Shown: positions 16,606 through 25,397, counted from the stretch's first letter. The stretch is DNA of 55,431 nucleotides from Desulfobacteraceae bacterium (GCA_003599865.1 QZKS01000077.1:1-55431); one strand, 5' to 3'. A program made the numbers and translations. Notes: generated by a model not told the origin, from the letters alone.

Positions 16606-16719
16606 AATCATTCAAACCAACATGAAACAGGAGGAATACGATGTAAACGTAATCGCATTTTTTTAACCCATTATTTAGTGGAATACTAATTCTTTATTTA
16701 ATTTTAAGGAGGATGGAAA

Positions 16720-17232
16720 ATGAAAAAGCTGACCATTATTTTGATCGCGATATCCATGTTGTTTGCCGTTTCGAACGCCATTGCATACCAGAAAGGGAAT
16801 TATGAATTGACACTGGGTGGCAGCGGCTCCAACGACGAAAGTTTTGACGGCGCCGTGTTCAATATTGAAGCCGGTCTGGGATATTTCATAACCCAAAATT
16901 TTGAAGCGGTTTTGCGACAAGGAATTTCATATGCCGATATCCCCGGCGACGACAACTGGAATGGTTCAACCCGTGTATCTTTTGATTATAATTTCGATAT
17001 GGGGAATTGGTTTCCGTACCTTGGTGTCAATATCGGCTATCTATACGGCGATACGGTCGAGGAACAATTTATCGCAGGGCCGGAAGCCGGCGCGAAATTT
17101 TTTGTCAATGAGACCACCTTCATCAACGCAGGCATAGAATACCAGTTTCTCTTCGAAGATGCTGATGAGGCGGATAACAATTTTGATGACGGACGGTATG
17201 TCTATATGTTGGGCATCGGCTTTAAATTTTAA
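16720..17232 (+). CDS. Outer-membrane beta-barrel protein (porin/Opa-like, small)
   Basis: The 170-residue protein starts with a classical signal peptide (MKKLTIILIAISMLFAVSNAIA, cleavage near residue 22). The rest shows alternating beta strands with aromatic girdles and ends in GIGFKF; a terminal Phe is the usual outer-membrane assembly signal. The size fits an eight-stranded barrel of the OmpX/OmpW/Opa group. AAGGAGGATGGAAA precedes the ATG. The upstream region is rich in regulatory-looking dyads. Its role, whether adhesion, stress or small-molecule permeation, cannot be told from the sequence. Confidence 0.85.
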   Translation: MKKLTIILIAISMLFAVSNAIAYQKGNYELTLGGSGSNDESFDGAVFNIEAGLGYFITQNFEAVLRQGISYADIPGDDNWNGSTRVSFDYNFDMGNWFPYLGVNIGYLYGDTVEEQFIAGPEAGAKFFVNETTFINAGIEYQFLFEDADEADNNFDDGRYVYMLGIGFKF

Positions 17233-17578
17233 TCGGCCTTGATCCTTGTTCCGACAACCGTCTGGAATTTCGCGTAATTCCGTGGACACCATACTCAATT
17301 ATTGATAACCGAAAACCTAATTTGATGTAAAAAATCATCGCACGAATCGCAAGAGCAGTTGCACCGGGCTCCATTTTGGAACAATCCATTTTGGAACAAC
17401 TCTAATTGTCAAAATATTATTTTGCTACAATTATGCAGCCGAATTAAAAAGTTGTAATGAAAAACCGGTCAAATTAAAGACACAATCACCTTGACAAGGC
17501 AACCGGTCGCAACAACTATTCTGTTATTCCATACGATCCGTTTAACGATATTCATTCGGAATCCAAAGGAGGTGTCTT
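17233..17578. other. Intergenic stretch with half of a REP-like element
   Basis: No coding frame is evident. It contains the left half of the palindromic repeat (17276-17300), an A/T-rich stretch, and an AAAGGAGGTG ribosome-binding site for the next gene. A TTGACA occurs near 17492 but has no good -10 at 16-18 bases. Confidence 0.55.
17276..17300. repeat. Left half of the REP-like element, partial copy 3
   Basis: The 25 bases differ at four positions from the left end of copy 2 (AATTCCGGGGACA then GTATACTTAATT). The right half is absent, so this copy is eroded. Confidence 0.55.
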
Positions 17579-18328
17579 ATGAAATATATTACCATAATGA
17601 TGATGCTCGCTTTCATGACGGCATCTACAGCCGGCGCATCGGGAATGATCGTGAAATATACGGTTAATGACCGGCCGTATGAAGGTTATTTCATCATGCC
17701 CAAGGCCAAGGCCCCACTGGTGCTGTTGGTTCATGACTGGGATGGGCTGACCGATTATGAGATCAAACGGGCCAATATGCTGGCGGACATAGGATACGCG
17801 GTTTTTGCAGCGGATCTGTTTGGAGCAGGCATTCGGCCTACGGAGGTTGCGGACAAACAGCAGCATACCGGTGCGTTATACAAAGATCGCCGGAAAATGC
17901 GGGAATTGCTTGACGGCGCATTGAAAACCGCCAAGGAGAAGGGGGCTGATACCGGCAATGCAGTAGCCATGGGCTATTGCTTCGGGGGTGCTGCGGTACT
18001 GGAACTGTCGCGGTCCGGAACAGACCTGAAAGGGTTCATTTCTTTTCATGGCGGGCTGGAAACCCCGAAAGGCCAGGACTATTCCAAGGCCAAAGGCAAA
18101 CTTCTGATCCTGCACGGCACGGCTGACGGCAGTATTACCATGGCCCACTTTGCCGCTCTTGCCAATGAATTGGAAACCGCAGGTATTGGTCACGAAATGA
18201 TCACTTACAGCGGTGCGCCACACGCGTTTACCGTGTTTGGTTCCGATCGCTACCGCCAGGACGCGGACCTGAAATCCTGGAAACGGTTTACGGAATTTCT
18301 GGATGAAACCCTGCAAACCGATCGCTGA
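17579..18328 (+). CDS. Dienelactone-hydrolase-family protein, exported
   Basis: The 249-residue alpha/beta hydrolase starts with a signal peptide (about residues 1-20). It has the DLH catalytic triad: Cys in GYCFGG (nucleophile), Asp in GTADG, and His in APHAF. The oxyanion region LLVHDWDGL is also typical. DLH family members open lactones or cleave esters; the real substrate is unknown. GGAGGTG supports the start at 17579. It is flanked downstream by a vapC-like remnant on the other strand and stands alone. It could be a carboxymethylenebutenolidase homolog, but periplasmic members usually have broader substrates. Confidence 0.85.
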   Translation: MKYITIMMMLAFMTASTAGASGMIVKYTVNDRPYEGYFIMPKAKAPLVLLVHDWDGLTDYEIKRANMLADIGYAVFAADLFGAGIRPTEVADKQQHTGALYKDRRKMRELLDGALKTAKEKGADTGNAVAMGYCFGGAAVLELSRSGTDLKGFISFHGGLETPKGQDYSKAKGKLLILHGTADGSITMAHFAALANELETAGIGHEMITYSGAPHAFTVFGSDRYRQDADLKSWKRFTEFLDETLQTDR

Positions 18329-18350
18329 AAGCACGAGCGAAGCGGGATAA

Positions 18351-18401
18351 TGCCTCGACTCTTTCAAATTCACGCACATTATTGGTGACAAGGACAAGCC
18401 C
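18351..18401 (-). pseudogene. Remnant of a VapC-type PIN-domain toxin gene
   Basis: Read on the minus strand, these 51 bases give GLVLVTNNVREFERVEA. This is the C-terminal conserved stretch of VapC toxins (LVTNN followed by REFxRV). A TAA stands directly before it in the same frame and no other vapC part is near, so it is a relic of about 17 codons, not a gene. The assignment rests on the motif only. Confidence 0.45.
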
Positions 18402-18422
18402 TTAGGTAAATTCATAACGGGC

Positions 18423-19118
18423 TTAGCGTTGGTTTCCAAGGATTGATTCTAAAAATAATTTCAAATGGTTGTTGCAATCAGGAACATATTTTGACAATCT
18501 TCTAATGGTATCGGGATCTTGGACATGGGTTGCCGTTTCTTTGAGTTCATGGCCACAATTCAAGATCAATTGTTCGATACTTTGCCGGGTAGATTCAAGA
18601 TGGAACTGAAAGGCAAATACGTTTTCCTGATACATAAAACCCTGATTGGCGCAGGCTTTGCTCTCGACAAAATGGATGGCTCCATCCGGAATCTCAAACA
18701 TATCCCCATGCCAGTGGAATGCATAAAACTCATCCGGCCAGATTGCATCAAACAAGTTATTTTTACTTATTTTTCTGATTGGAAACCAACCGATTTCCTT
18801 GTGCTGATTTGGAAACACGCCTGCACCCAGCACATCAGCGATCAACTGCGCACCTAAACAGATTCCAATAACAATTTTGTTTTGTTTAATGGTCTGTTCA
18901 ATGAATTTCTTTTCCCCCATCATCCAAGGATATTTTTTTTCATCGTTAACCCCCATGGGACCGCCCATGATCATTAAACAGTCAAAATCTTCCTGGGATG
19001 GTAATTTTTGGTTTTGGTATAGTGCGGTGCAGGAAAGATCCATTGATTTATTCACTATCCAATCCTTTATATAGGCCGGTCCTTCAAACGGTACGTGTTG
19101 CAGATAATGAACTCTCAT
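18423..19118 (-). CDS. Class I glutamine amidotransferase (GMP synthase-like)
   Basis: The 231-residue protein is a type 1 glutamine amidotransferase domain. It has the nucleophile elbow GICLGAQLIADVLGAG (Cys), and FQFHLE holding the catalytic His and Glu. The oxyanion strand MGGPMGVNDE is present. It lacks the synthetase domain of GuaA and resembles free-standing GATase proteins such as YfeJ-like enzymes that use glutamine or gamma-glutamyl compounds. The start is set at ATG 19118 because GGGAGATC precedes it; the earlier in-frame start at 19184 would lie in the nap-side intergenic region. It follows the NrfD gene by 102 bases, so co-transcription with the nap unit is possible but weak. Confidence 0.8.
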   Translation of the reverse strand: MRVHYLQHVPFEGPAYIKDWIVNKSMDLSCTALYQNQKLPSQEDFDCLMIMGGPMGVNDEKKYPWMMGEKKFIEQTIKQNKIVIGICLGAQLIADVLGAGVFPNQHKEIGWFPIRKISKNNLFDAIWPDEFYAFHWHGDMFEIPDGAIHFVESKACANQGFMYQENVFAFQFHLESTRQSIEQLILNCGHELKETATHVQDPDTIRRLSKYVPDCNNHLKLFLESILGNQR

Positions 19119-19220
19119 GTTGAGATCTCCCTTACATCCGTTCAATGATGTGTGTTTAGTGTGGGATACGATTCCGTATCCCACCCAACAGCTTATTTTG
19201 CATCTTTGAAAACGTTTTCA

Positions 19221-20468
19221 TCAAGGATGACCCGCTGCGCCGGTCTGCTGTTCAAATCCCTGCTCAATGATCAAGGCCGGTTTGAGCAGAAGGGTAACGA
19301 CCATTATGCCGAAGGACAATATCCCCAGGCTAATGGAGATTTCGATCCAGCTGGGAGCATAATTCACAATTTCTCCCAAAGGCGAAGGCACGAGACCGGG
19401 AACAATCAGCCCCATGCCTTTTTCGATCCAGATTCCCAGAAACAGAAGGATGGCAGCCGGTAAATTGAGCAGCGGATTGTTACGGCCGGGATTGATCATC
19501 AGGATGATTGTCCCGATGATGTTCATGGAAATTCCGGTCCAGATCCAGGGAACCAGAGCATCATAGCCGTTCAATCCAAAAAACAGATAGATGGCGGACT
19601 GACTGTGGTGGGTCGGCGTATAGAATTCTTTGAAAATTTCCGAAAACAGCATCACCAGGTTGATGATCGCCGAGATGATAATGATCAGCCGTAATTTGCC
19701 GAAGACACGGGATTCGATCCGGAATGCGGTAACGGAGTGAATGATTCCCAATACCACACTGATCAACGCCGGACCGGCGGCAAAAGCCGAGGCCAGAAAT
19801 CGGGGGCCCATCAGGGGATTGTTCCAGAAAGCGCGGGCCGGCAGTCCTTCATACAGAAAGGCTGTTACCATATGAATCGCAAAGGCCCAGACAATGGAAA
19901 GAAAAACAAAGGGGACATATTTTTTTTTATCCGGCAGGCGGTTGTGGTAATGGCTGTAGACAATATAAAAAGGGATGAGCGAATTCAAGGCCAGATATCC
20001 GTTCAGGACGATAATATCCCATGAAAGCAGCGACGATGGCCAGTTTAAAATCCCGATACCGGGTATCAGATGCCAGGCTTTCAGCGGATTGCCCAGATCA
20101 ACCAGGATAAACAGCATGCACATGACCAGGGCGCCGACGGCAACCACTTCTCCGATAATGACAACCTTATGCAGGTCTTTATCCTTAAAGACATACGCCG
20201 GCAGGATCAGCATCACGGCGGCGGCGGCGACACCGACCAGAAAGGTGAAGTTGGCGATATAAAATCCCCAGCTGACGATGTCCGACATATTGGTCAGGCT
20301 CAATCCCAGATTGAACTGGAGGAAGTAGGCGTAGACACCGAACATCATGATCAGAACCAGCCCGCACAGGTATAGCTGATAGGAGATTCCTCCGGAGAGA
20401 TCCCAGCGAATGATATCTTTTACAAAAGAAATGATTCCCTGACCGGACGGATGATACTTTTTATGCAT
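19221..20468 (-). CDS. NrfD/PsrC-family membrane quinol-oxidising subunit
   Basis: The 415-residue integral membrane protein has about ten hydrophobic segments, the length and pattern of NrfD-family members such as DsrP, HmeB-like and ActC-like proteins. These bind quinol in the membrane and pass electrons to a periplasmic iron-sulfur partner. Landmarks are SWGFYIANFTFLVGVAAAAV and HMVTAFLYEGLPARAFWNNP, with GLPARAFWN typical of the DsrP subgroup. AAGGAAG precedes the ATG at 20468. It is the last gene of the nap unit, 33 bases downstream of the iron-sulfur gene. It presumably replaces NapC or NapGH as the quinol dehydrogenase feeding NapA; that substitution is inference from context. Confidence 0.88.
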   Translation of the reverse strand: MHKKYHPSGQGIISFVKDIIRWDLSGGISYQLYLCGLVLIMMFGVYAYFLQFNLGLSLTNMSDIVSWGFYIANFTFLVGVAAAAVMLILPAYVFKDKDLHKVVIIGEVVAVGALVMCMLFILVDLGNPLKAWHLIPGIGILNWPSSLLSWDIIVLNGYLALNSLIPFYIVYSHYHNRLPDKKKYVPFVFLSIVWAFAIHMVTAFLYEGLPARAFWNNPLMGPRFLASAFAAGPALISVVLGIIHSVTAFRIESRVFGKLRLIIIISAIINLVMLFSEIFKEFYTPTHHSQSAIYLFFGLNGYDALVPWIWTGISMNIIGTIILMINPGRNNPLLNLPAAILLFLGIWIEKGMGLIVPGLVPSPLGEIVNYAPSWIEISISLGILSFGIMVVTLLLKPALIIEQGFEQQTGAAGHP

Positions 20469-20501
20469 GACGGCTTCCTTTGCAATTTTTTAAACAGCTT
20501 C

Positions 20502-21440
20502 TTAATCGATAAAATACCAGAATTTCGGATCGGTCGCCAAATCTTCCCGAAGGCGAAATACCTTTTTATGCTTCAGGACGAACCGGATTTCACTATCCGG
20601 GTCCAGCAGGTTGCCGAATACCCTTGCACCGGTAGGACAAGCCTCCACACAGGCCGGTAATCTTCCGTTGCGTGTACGCTGGATGCAAAAGGTACATTTT
20701 TCCATTGTGCCTTTGGGGCGGATGCGATTACCCAGATAGTGCTGATTCCGGGTCATCTCGTCCGGAGGAACCTGCGGTTTGTTCCAGTTGAAACGCCGAC
20801 CGTAATAGGGACAGGCGGCCATGCAGTATCGGCAGCCGATGCACCAGTCATAGTCGACCACCACAATGCCGTCCGGTTCTTTCCAGGTGGCTTTGGTTGG
20901 GCAGGCTTTTATGCACGGTGCATTTTCACAGTGGAAGCACTGTACGCCCATATAAAAATGGTGATCCACCGGCACTTCATGGAAGTATTTTCCATTACCG
21001 GATTCCGGTGACATCGCCCCGGGTTCCATTTCAAAAATACGGATGTATTGGGTTTGGGATTGCCGGTCCAGGTTGTTTTCCTTCACACACGCGGCGACAC
21101 ACTCCATAAATCCTTCACACCGGGTCAGGTTAAAGGCATAACCGAACAAAACCCCGTCCACCGGTTTGTGTGTACCCACCTGGATATCAACCTGTTTTTG
21201 AATTTTTGACAGCCGTTCCAGCCGTTCGACGGTTTCTTCTTTTTCCTGCTGCGTCATCAGCCGGTAATGTTTTTTAAAATATTCCTTCCATTGGAGCTGA
21301 AGCGATTCGCTGTTTTGAATCAAACCGCCACAGCCGGTCGCCGAAGCGGCAGCGCTTAGCAGGGCTGTCTGCGCGGCTCGTTTCAGAAACGTCCTTCTTC
21401 CGTATTTTTTTTTATCCACTTTGTTTTTGATGTCATCCAT
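20502..21440 (-). CDS. Periplasmic four-cluster ferredoxin subunit (DsrO/NrfC-like)
   Basis: The 312-residue protein has a Tat signal (GRRTFLKRAAQ, then ASATGCGG), so it is exported folded, with its clusters in place. Four cysteine groups are visible: CEGFMECVAAC, CFHCENAPCIKACP, CIGCRYCMAACP, and CTFCIQ followed by CVEACP. This fits four [4Fe-4S] clusters, as in NrfC, DsrO or TtrB proteins that bridge NrfD to a molybdoenzyme or cytochrome. It lies between the NrfD gene and a tetrahaem cytochrome gene. The GC just before the mature part (TGCG) could be a lipobox. Confidence 0.9.
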   Translation of the reverse strand: MDDIKNKVDKKKYGRRTFLKRAAQTALLSAAASATGCGGLIQNSESLQLQWKEYFKKHYRLMTQQEKEETVERLERLSKIQKQVDIQVGTHKPVDGVLFGYAFNLTRCEGFMECVAACVKENNLDRQSQTQYIRIFEMEPGAMSPESGNGKYFHEVPVDHHFYMGVQCFHCENAPCIKACPTKATWKEPDGIVVVDYDWCIGCRYCMAACPYYGRRFNWNKPQVPPDEMTRNQHYLGNRIRPKGTMEKCTFCIQRTRNGRLPACVEACPTGARVFGNLLDPDSEIRFVLKHKKVFRLREDLATDPKFWYFID

Positions 21441-21449
21441 GCTGTTTTC

Positions 21450-22088
21450 CTATTTGCTTATCGGTGGCGAGTAGGTAGTCGGCCAGCGTTTTTGAAAAAG
21501 AGGAGAATGGGGATTATGGCACGCGGTGCAATTTTTTACGACCCGTTTGCCGGCCCAGTTTGAAACCCGTTTGCCGTGCGCGCCGCCGATCCAATCCTGC
21601 TTCTGACGGAAATGACATTGTCCGCAAAGATCATAGCTGTGATCCATATCGATATTGTCTTTTTCCGCGGTTTTTAAAAAATGGGGGCTGTCCTTAACAT
21701 GGCATGTGGCACAGGCAAGCGGTTTTTCCGCACCGCCATGATCGAGCAGGATATCCCCATGAACCATCTCTCCGGTGCTCTTGGATTTTTCCGGTTTGCT
21801 GTTGTGACAGGCATAACAGGGATAGCGTTCCACCTTGTCCTTGCGGCTTTCGGTCCAAAAATCACCCCCCTGGTATTTCATTTCTACTTTCACGGCCTGC
21901 CTGGGAAGGTTTTGATCCAGTTCATTTTGATTCACATCTTTTGGAAGTGGAGCGGATTGTTTGATTTGATCCAGAAAACTTCCCTGCTCCGAATAGGCAT
22001 CGGCAACCAAACATAGCAAGCCGAATCCCAACAGGATCAGTAGTTTCCGGAGGTATGTGTAAATATTTTTCATCATCGTATGTATCAT
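21450..22088 (-). CDS. Periplasmic tetrahaem c-type cytochrome
   Basis: The 212-residue protein has a signal-anchor (about residues 14-32) and four CXXCH motifs: CYACH, CATCH, CGQCH and CTACH. Additional histidines (HGDILLDHGG, MDHSYD, GGAHGKR) could be distal ligands. It ends with RVVKNCTACHNPHSP. It is a cytochrome c3/c7-like electron carrier, not a NapC quinol dehydrogenase. The gap to the previous gene is nine bases. The start at 22088 has no clear ribosome-binding site; ATGs at 22076 and 22073 are alternatives. Its likely role is transfer from the NrfD-ferredoxin module to the NapB-like protein or NapA. Confidence 0.85.
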   Translation of the reverse strand: MIHTMMKNIYTYLRKLLILLGFGLLCLVADAYSEQGSFLDQIKQSAPLPKDVNQNELDQNLPRQAVKVEMKYQGGDFWTESRKDKVERYPCYACHNSKPEKSKSTGEMVHGDILLDHGGAEKPLACATCHVKDSPHFLKTAEKDNIDMDHSYDLCGQCHFRQKQDWIGGAHGKRVSNWAGKRVVKNCTACHNPHSPLFQKRWPTTYSPPISK

Positions 22089-22097
22089 TGGCCTGTT

Positions 22098-22832
22098 TTA
22101 TTGAATGTTTGCGCTTTCGGATGCTTCCGTACTCCGTTTAAACAGTGTACTCACGGTTTCCGGGACATGACATTGCCGGCAGTTCCCCCGCATGGGATGC
22201 TCCACCCGTATCGGTGTGACAGCTCCGGGCCCCAGATGGCATGCAATGCAGTTCTCACGCATTTGAAGCGCGTGGGGTATTGGAGGTGGTCCCCCCGGAA
22301 GATGGGATCGTCCCAGCAAAGGCGGGGCGACGGTTTGCCAGCCGGTTTCGACAAACAACTCTTCAGTAAGCGGTTTGACGTGGCATTGCCGGCAAGCGGC
22401 TTTTTCCGGATGGGGCGTAACCGGAGTATACCGTTTGAATTCTTTGGCCCAGCCGCCCTTGGCATGGCATGTAAGGCAGCCTTTCTCATCCCTGGCGGTT
22501 AGGGCATGCGGAATAAACGGCGGCGAACCGGCGTACTGCCGGCGGGAATAATACTCATTCAGGGTCCGATCGCTTGAACTCCCATCCATATAGGCCGTGG
22601 TTGTTTGGGAAAAAGCGGCAAAAAGGGATTGCGCCTGGTGATCAACCGCATGCTTTGGAGTTTGATCCGGCGTCTGAATGATTGCCCCTGTCCGGGATTC
22701 CGGCTCATTCGAGAATGCGGACAGCACGATAAGCGGCAGGGCCACCGCACACAGGCCGGCAAACACGAGAAACAGCCTGCCGGGTCCGGCCTGATCAATG
22801 CTATGGGGGTGTTGATTGTTCTCTTTCATCAT
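22098..22832 (-). CDS. Tetrahaem NapB-like cytochrome with two NapB-type repeats
   Basis: NapB normally carries two haems and about 150 residues. This 244-residue protein has four CXXCH motifs (CLTCH, CRQCH, CIACH, CRQCH) and two copies of a NapB-like module: PPFIPHAL...CLTCH...CRQCHV, and PPPIPHAL...CIACH...CRQCHV. A membrane anchor lies at about residues 20-42. The module wording (PPxIPH, then CxxCH, then CRQCHV) is that of NapB, so a tandem duplication is inferred. The start is the ATG at 22832, which overlaps the napA stop as ATGA with GGAG five bases upstream. It most likely delivers electrons to NapA. Confidence 0.8.
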   Translation of the reverse strand: MMKENNQHPHSIDQAGPGRLFLVFAGLCAVALPLIVLSAFSNEPESRTGAIIQTPDQTPKHAVDHQAQSLFAAFSQTTTAYMDGSSSDRTLNEYYSRRQYAGSPPFIPHALTARDEKGCLTCHAKGGWAKEFKRYTPVTPHPEKAACRQCHVKPLTEELFVETGWQTVAPPLLGRSHLPGGPPPIPHALQMRENCIACHLGPGAVTPIRVEHPMRGNCRQCHVPETVSTLFKRSTEASESANIQ

Positions 22833-25144
22833 ACTCGCTCCAATCGGACCGCACACTTTTTATAATCCGGTTGTTTGGATATGGGGCAGAAAGCATCCAG
22901 TGTGACTTCGTTGATCAGGTAGTTCTCATCAAAGAACGGTACAAAAACCATTCCCCGGGGCGGCATGCCCCGGCCGTTGATACTGACCGTCATCACAATC
23001 GAACCGCGGCGTGAAATGATTTTTACCTTGCCGCCGTTGACAACCCCCAGATGGATTGCATCATCCGGATGGATTTCCACATAGGAGTTCGGCATGGCCT
23101 GATGGAGAATCGGCACACGTCTGGTCATGGAGCCGGTATGCCAGTGTTCCAATACCCGCCCGGTATTGAGCCAGAATGGATATTCGCTGTCCGGTGATTC
23201 CGCCGCCGGTTCATAGGGTCTGATCCAGATCCATGCTTTGTGATCCTCGTTACCGTAAAAGTCGAACCCTTCCTGCTTTGCCGCGGGGTCATATTGGGGG
23301 TTGAACCGCCATCTGGTTTCTTTGCCGTTGACAAAAGGCCATTGTACGCCGGGTCTTTTTTTCAATTCCTGATACGGAGCCATGCGGTGCCTTGGGTCAT
23401 CATGGAATCTGGTATATTCATTCCACAGCGACTCAATATACTTTTCCCGGGGCCAGGGGAACTGTTTTTCAAATCCCATCCGCCGGGCCACTTCGATCAT
23501 CTGCCAGGTGATGCACATGGCGTCTCCGGGAGGCGGCACGATTTGCTCAAAATGCTGGGTGCGCCTTTCGGAGTTGCCGAAAAAACCCTCCCGCTCGATC
23601 CACAAGGCCGACGGCAATACTACGTCCGCCACATCATAGGTCGGTGTGGGATAGATTTCGGAAACCACGATGAATCGTCCCTCCTTCAAAGCACCATCCC
23701 GGTAGCGTTTGAGATTGGGCATGGTCACCATGGGATTGGTTACCTGAATCCACATAAACCGGATATCTCCCCGGTCCAGGGCGCGAAACATCTCCACCGT
23801 ATGGTAGGTCGGCTTGGCAGGAATATTTTCAACCGGTACCTGCCAGATTTCGGAAGCCATCTCCCGGTCTTTGGGATTGGTTACGACACCATGGGGCAGC
23901 GCATGGGTCAGTGTTCCCACTTCCCGCACCGTGCCGCAGGCGCTGGGCTGGCCGGTCAGGGAAAAAGGGCTGTTGCCGGGGGTTGAAATTTTTCCGGTCA
24001 ATAAATGAATATTGTAGACCAGGTTGTTGATCCAGGTGCCGCGGGTGTGCTGATTCATACCCATACACCAGAAGGAGGTCACCTTCAGATCCGGGTTGCC
24101 GTAAAGCGCGGCCATGTATTTGATGTCCCGGGCCGTCACCCCGGATATCTTTTCCACCTTTTCCGGCGTGTAGTCTTCTAAAAATTTTTGGTAGGCTTTA
24201 AAATCAACCGTTTCCGCCTGATCCTGAAAGGCGAAGTGGTCCTCGGTGCCATATCCGATGTTGGTTTTGCCTTTGTGGAAGGATACATGTTTGTTGACAA
24301 AGTCCCAGTTCACCCATTTGTTGTGAATGATTTCGTAACAGATGGCATTAGCCACGGCCAGATCGGTTTGGGGTTTAAATAAAATGGATTGATCGGAAGC
24401 TTCACTGGAGCGGGTGGTGCGGGTGGCAAAATCGATAATTTTCACATGGGGTTTGCTTTTCCGGTTGGCCAGCATACGGGAAAACAATACCGGGTGCATT
24501 TCCGCCATGTTGTTGCCCCAGGTAATAAACACATCGGCATGATCGATATCCTCATAGCAACCCATGGGTTCATCAATACCGAAGCTGGTCATGAATCCGG
24601 TTACCGCACTGGACATACATAATCGTGCGTTGGCTTCCACATTATTGGTTCCGATACATCCCTTGAACCATTTGGATGCCGTATATCCTTCGGTAATGGA
24701 CCATTGCCCGGAACCATACACCGCGACCGCATCCTTGCCATGTGCAGTTATGGTGGATCTCATTTTTTCCGCGATCAGATCCAGGGCTTCCTGTATCGGG
24801 GTTTCCACAAAAACATTATTCTTTTTAACCAGTGCTTTGGTGACGCGATCTTTCCCATACAGAATCTGGACCGAGTGATACCCTTTGACACAGCACAATC
24901 CTTTGTTGACGGAGCTGCTGGGATCACCTTTCACGGCGACCGCCCGATTTTCGGATACGCCGATCAACAGGCCGCACCCGGTGCCGCAGAATCGACACGG
25001 GGCTTTTTTCCACGCAATCGATCCGGCCGGCAGATCCTGTTTGAGGATGTTGCCGAACGTTACCCCTGGAAACAGGGACGCGGCGGCCGTCAGGGCACTG
25101 TTCAAGGCCAGGGATTTGATAAATGATCTTCGGTTCATGTCCAT
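22829..25144 (-). CDS. napA: Periplasmic nitrate reductase, catalytic subunit NapA
   Basis: NapA reduces nitrate to nitrite at a bis-MGD molybdenum centre. The 771-residue protein begins with a Tat signal (RRSFIKSLAL at residues 5-14). The [4Fe-4S] ligands are Cys50, Cys53, Cys57 and Cys84 or Cys85. Cys176 in NARLCMSSAV is in the position of the molybdenum-ligating cysteine of NapA. GSGQWSITEGY and DEPMGCYEDI match NapA rather than formate dehydrogenase. The start ATG at 25144 is chosen for its AAGGAG and the signal; an earlier in-frame start at 25186 would put a long extension before the twin arginine. It follows napD by ten bases. Related DMSO-family enzymes are the only alternative. Confidence 0.93.
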   Translation of the reverse strand: MDMNRRSFIKSLALNSALTAAASLFPGVTFGNILKQDLPAGSIAWKKAPCRFCGTGCGLLIGVSENRAVAVKGDPSSSVNKGLCCVKGYHSVQILYGKDRVTKALVKKNNVFVETPIQEALDLIAEKMRSTITAHGKDAVAVYGSGQWSITEGYTASKWFKGCIGTNNVEANARLCMSSAVTGFMTSFGIDEPMGCYEDIDHADVFITWGNNMAEMHPVLFSRMLANRKSKPHVKIIDFATRTTRSSEASDQSILFKPQTDLAVANAICYEIIHNKWVNWDFVNKHVSFHKGKTNIGYGTEDHFAFQDQAETVDFKAYQKFLEDYTPEKVEKISGVTARDIKYMAALYGNPDLKVTSFWCMGMNQHTRGTWINNLVYNIHLLTGKISTPGNSPFSLTGQPSACGTVREVGTLTHALPHGVVTNPKDREMASEIWQVPVENIPAKPTYHTVEMFRALDRGDIRFMWIQVTNPMVTMPNLKRYRDGALKEGRFIVVSEIYPTPTYDVADVVLPSALWIEREGFFGNSERRTQHFEQIVPPPGDAMCITWQMIEVARRMGFEKQFPWPREKYIESLWNEYTRFHDDPRHRMAPYQELKKRPGVQWPFVNGKETRWRFNPQYDPAAKQEGFDFYGNEDHKAWIWIRPYEPAAESPDSEYPFWLNTGRVLEHWHTGSMTRRVPILHQAMPNSYVEIHPDDAIHLGVVNGGKVKIISRRGSIVMTVSINGRGMPPRGMVFVPFFDENYLINEVTLDAFCPISKQPDYKKCAVRLERV

Positions 25145-25154
25145 GGGCGGCTCC

Positions 25155-25397
25155 TTATGGTTTGGAATTGTCATCCACATGACCAAAGGTCATGCTGAGT
25201 GACTGCAATGATTTTATTTTTTTCAGTTTCCGTTGTAATCTCTTTTCACTCTCCTCATCCGGGGTGTCGGTTACCAAAACAAGAATATCCTTTTCCTGTG
25301 CCGCTGCGGCATGACATTCTTCCAAAGCGGAAAGGTGATGCAGGAGATCGGCTTTGGCCCCTGGTTTGGGGTAGGCAATATAACTGAAGACAGGCAT
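25155..25397 (-). CDS. napD: NapD-like chaperone for NapA maturation
   Basis: NapD binds the NapA twin-arginine signal and helps cofactor insertion. The 80-residue product has the NapD-type plan: a first strand MPVFSYIAYPKPG, HLSALEECHAA (the place of the family FPGCE turn), a strand ILVLVTDT, a charged helix, and a last strand SLSMTFGHVDD. The ATG at 25397 is supported by AAAGGA upstream; a longer frame from 25586 runs over the regulatory region and is rejected. It heads the operon napD-napA-NapB-like-cytochrome-FeS-NrfD, with the Fnr-type box about 140 bases upstream. Confidence 0.75.
   Translation of the reverse strand: MPVFSYIAYPKPGAKADLLHHLSALEECHAAAAQEKDILVLVTDTPDEESEKRLQRKLKKIKSLQSLSMTFGHVDDNSKP

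Larger units (their letters stand above)
16404..16719. other. Divergent regulatory region between regulator and outer-membrane gene
   Basis: There is no gene of normal size. It holds a CGGCAT-N4-ATGCCG dyad (about 16434-16449), a candidate Fnr/Nnr site (16492-16505), two overlapping palindromes (16580-16605), and an AGGAGG followed by ATG directly joined to TAA (16641-16646). The ATG at 16622 also opens a 14-codon frame ending at 16666. AAGGAGG for the outer-membrane gene lies near 16708. Confidence 0.6.

Noticed and set aside
18423-18439. A longer minus-strand frame (17876-18439) across the dienelactone hydrolase end
   Set aside because: It is antisense to a hydrolase with an intact catalytic triad.
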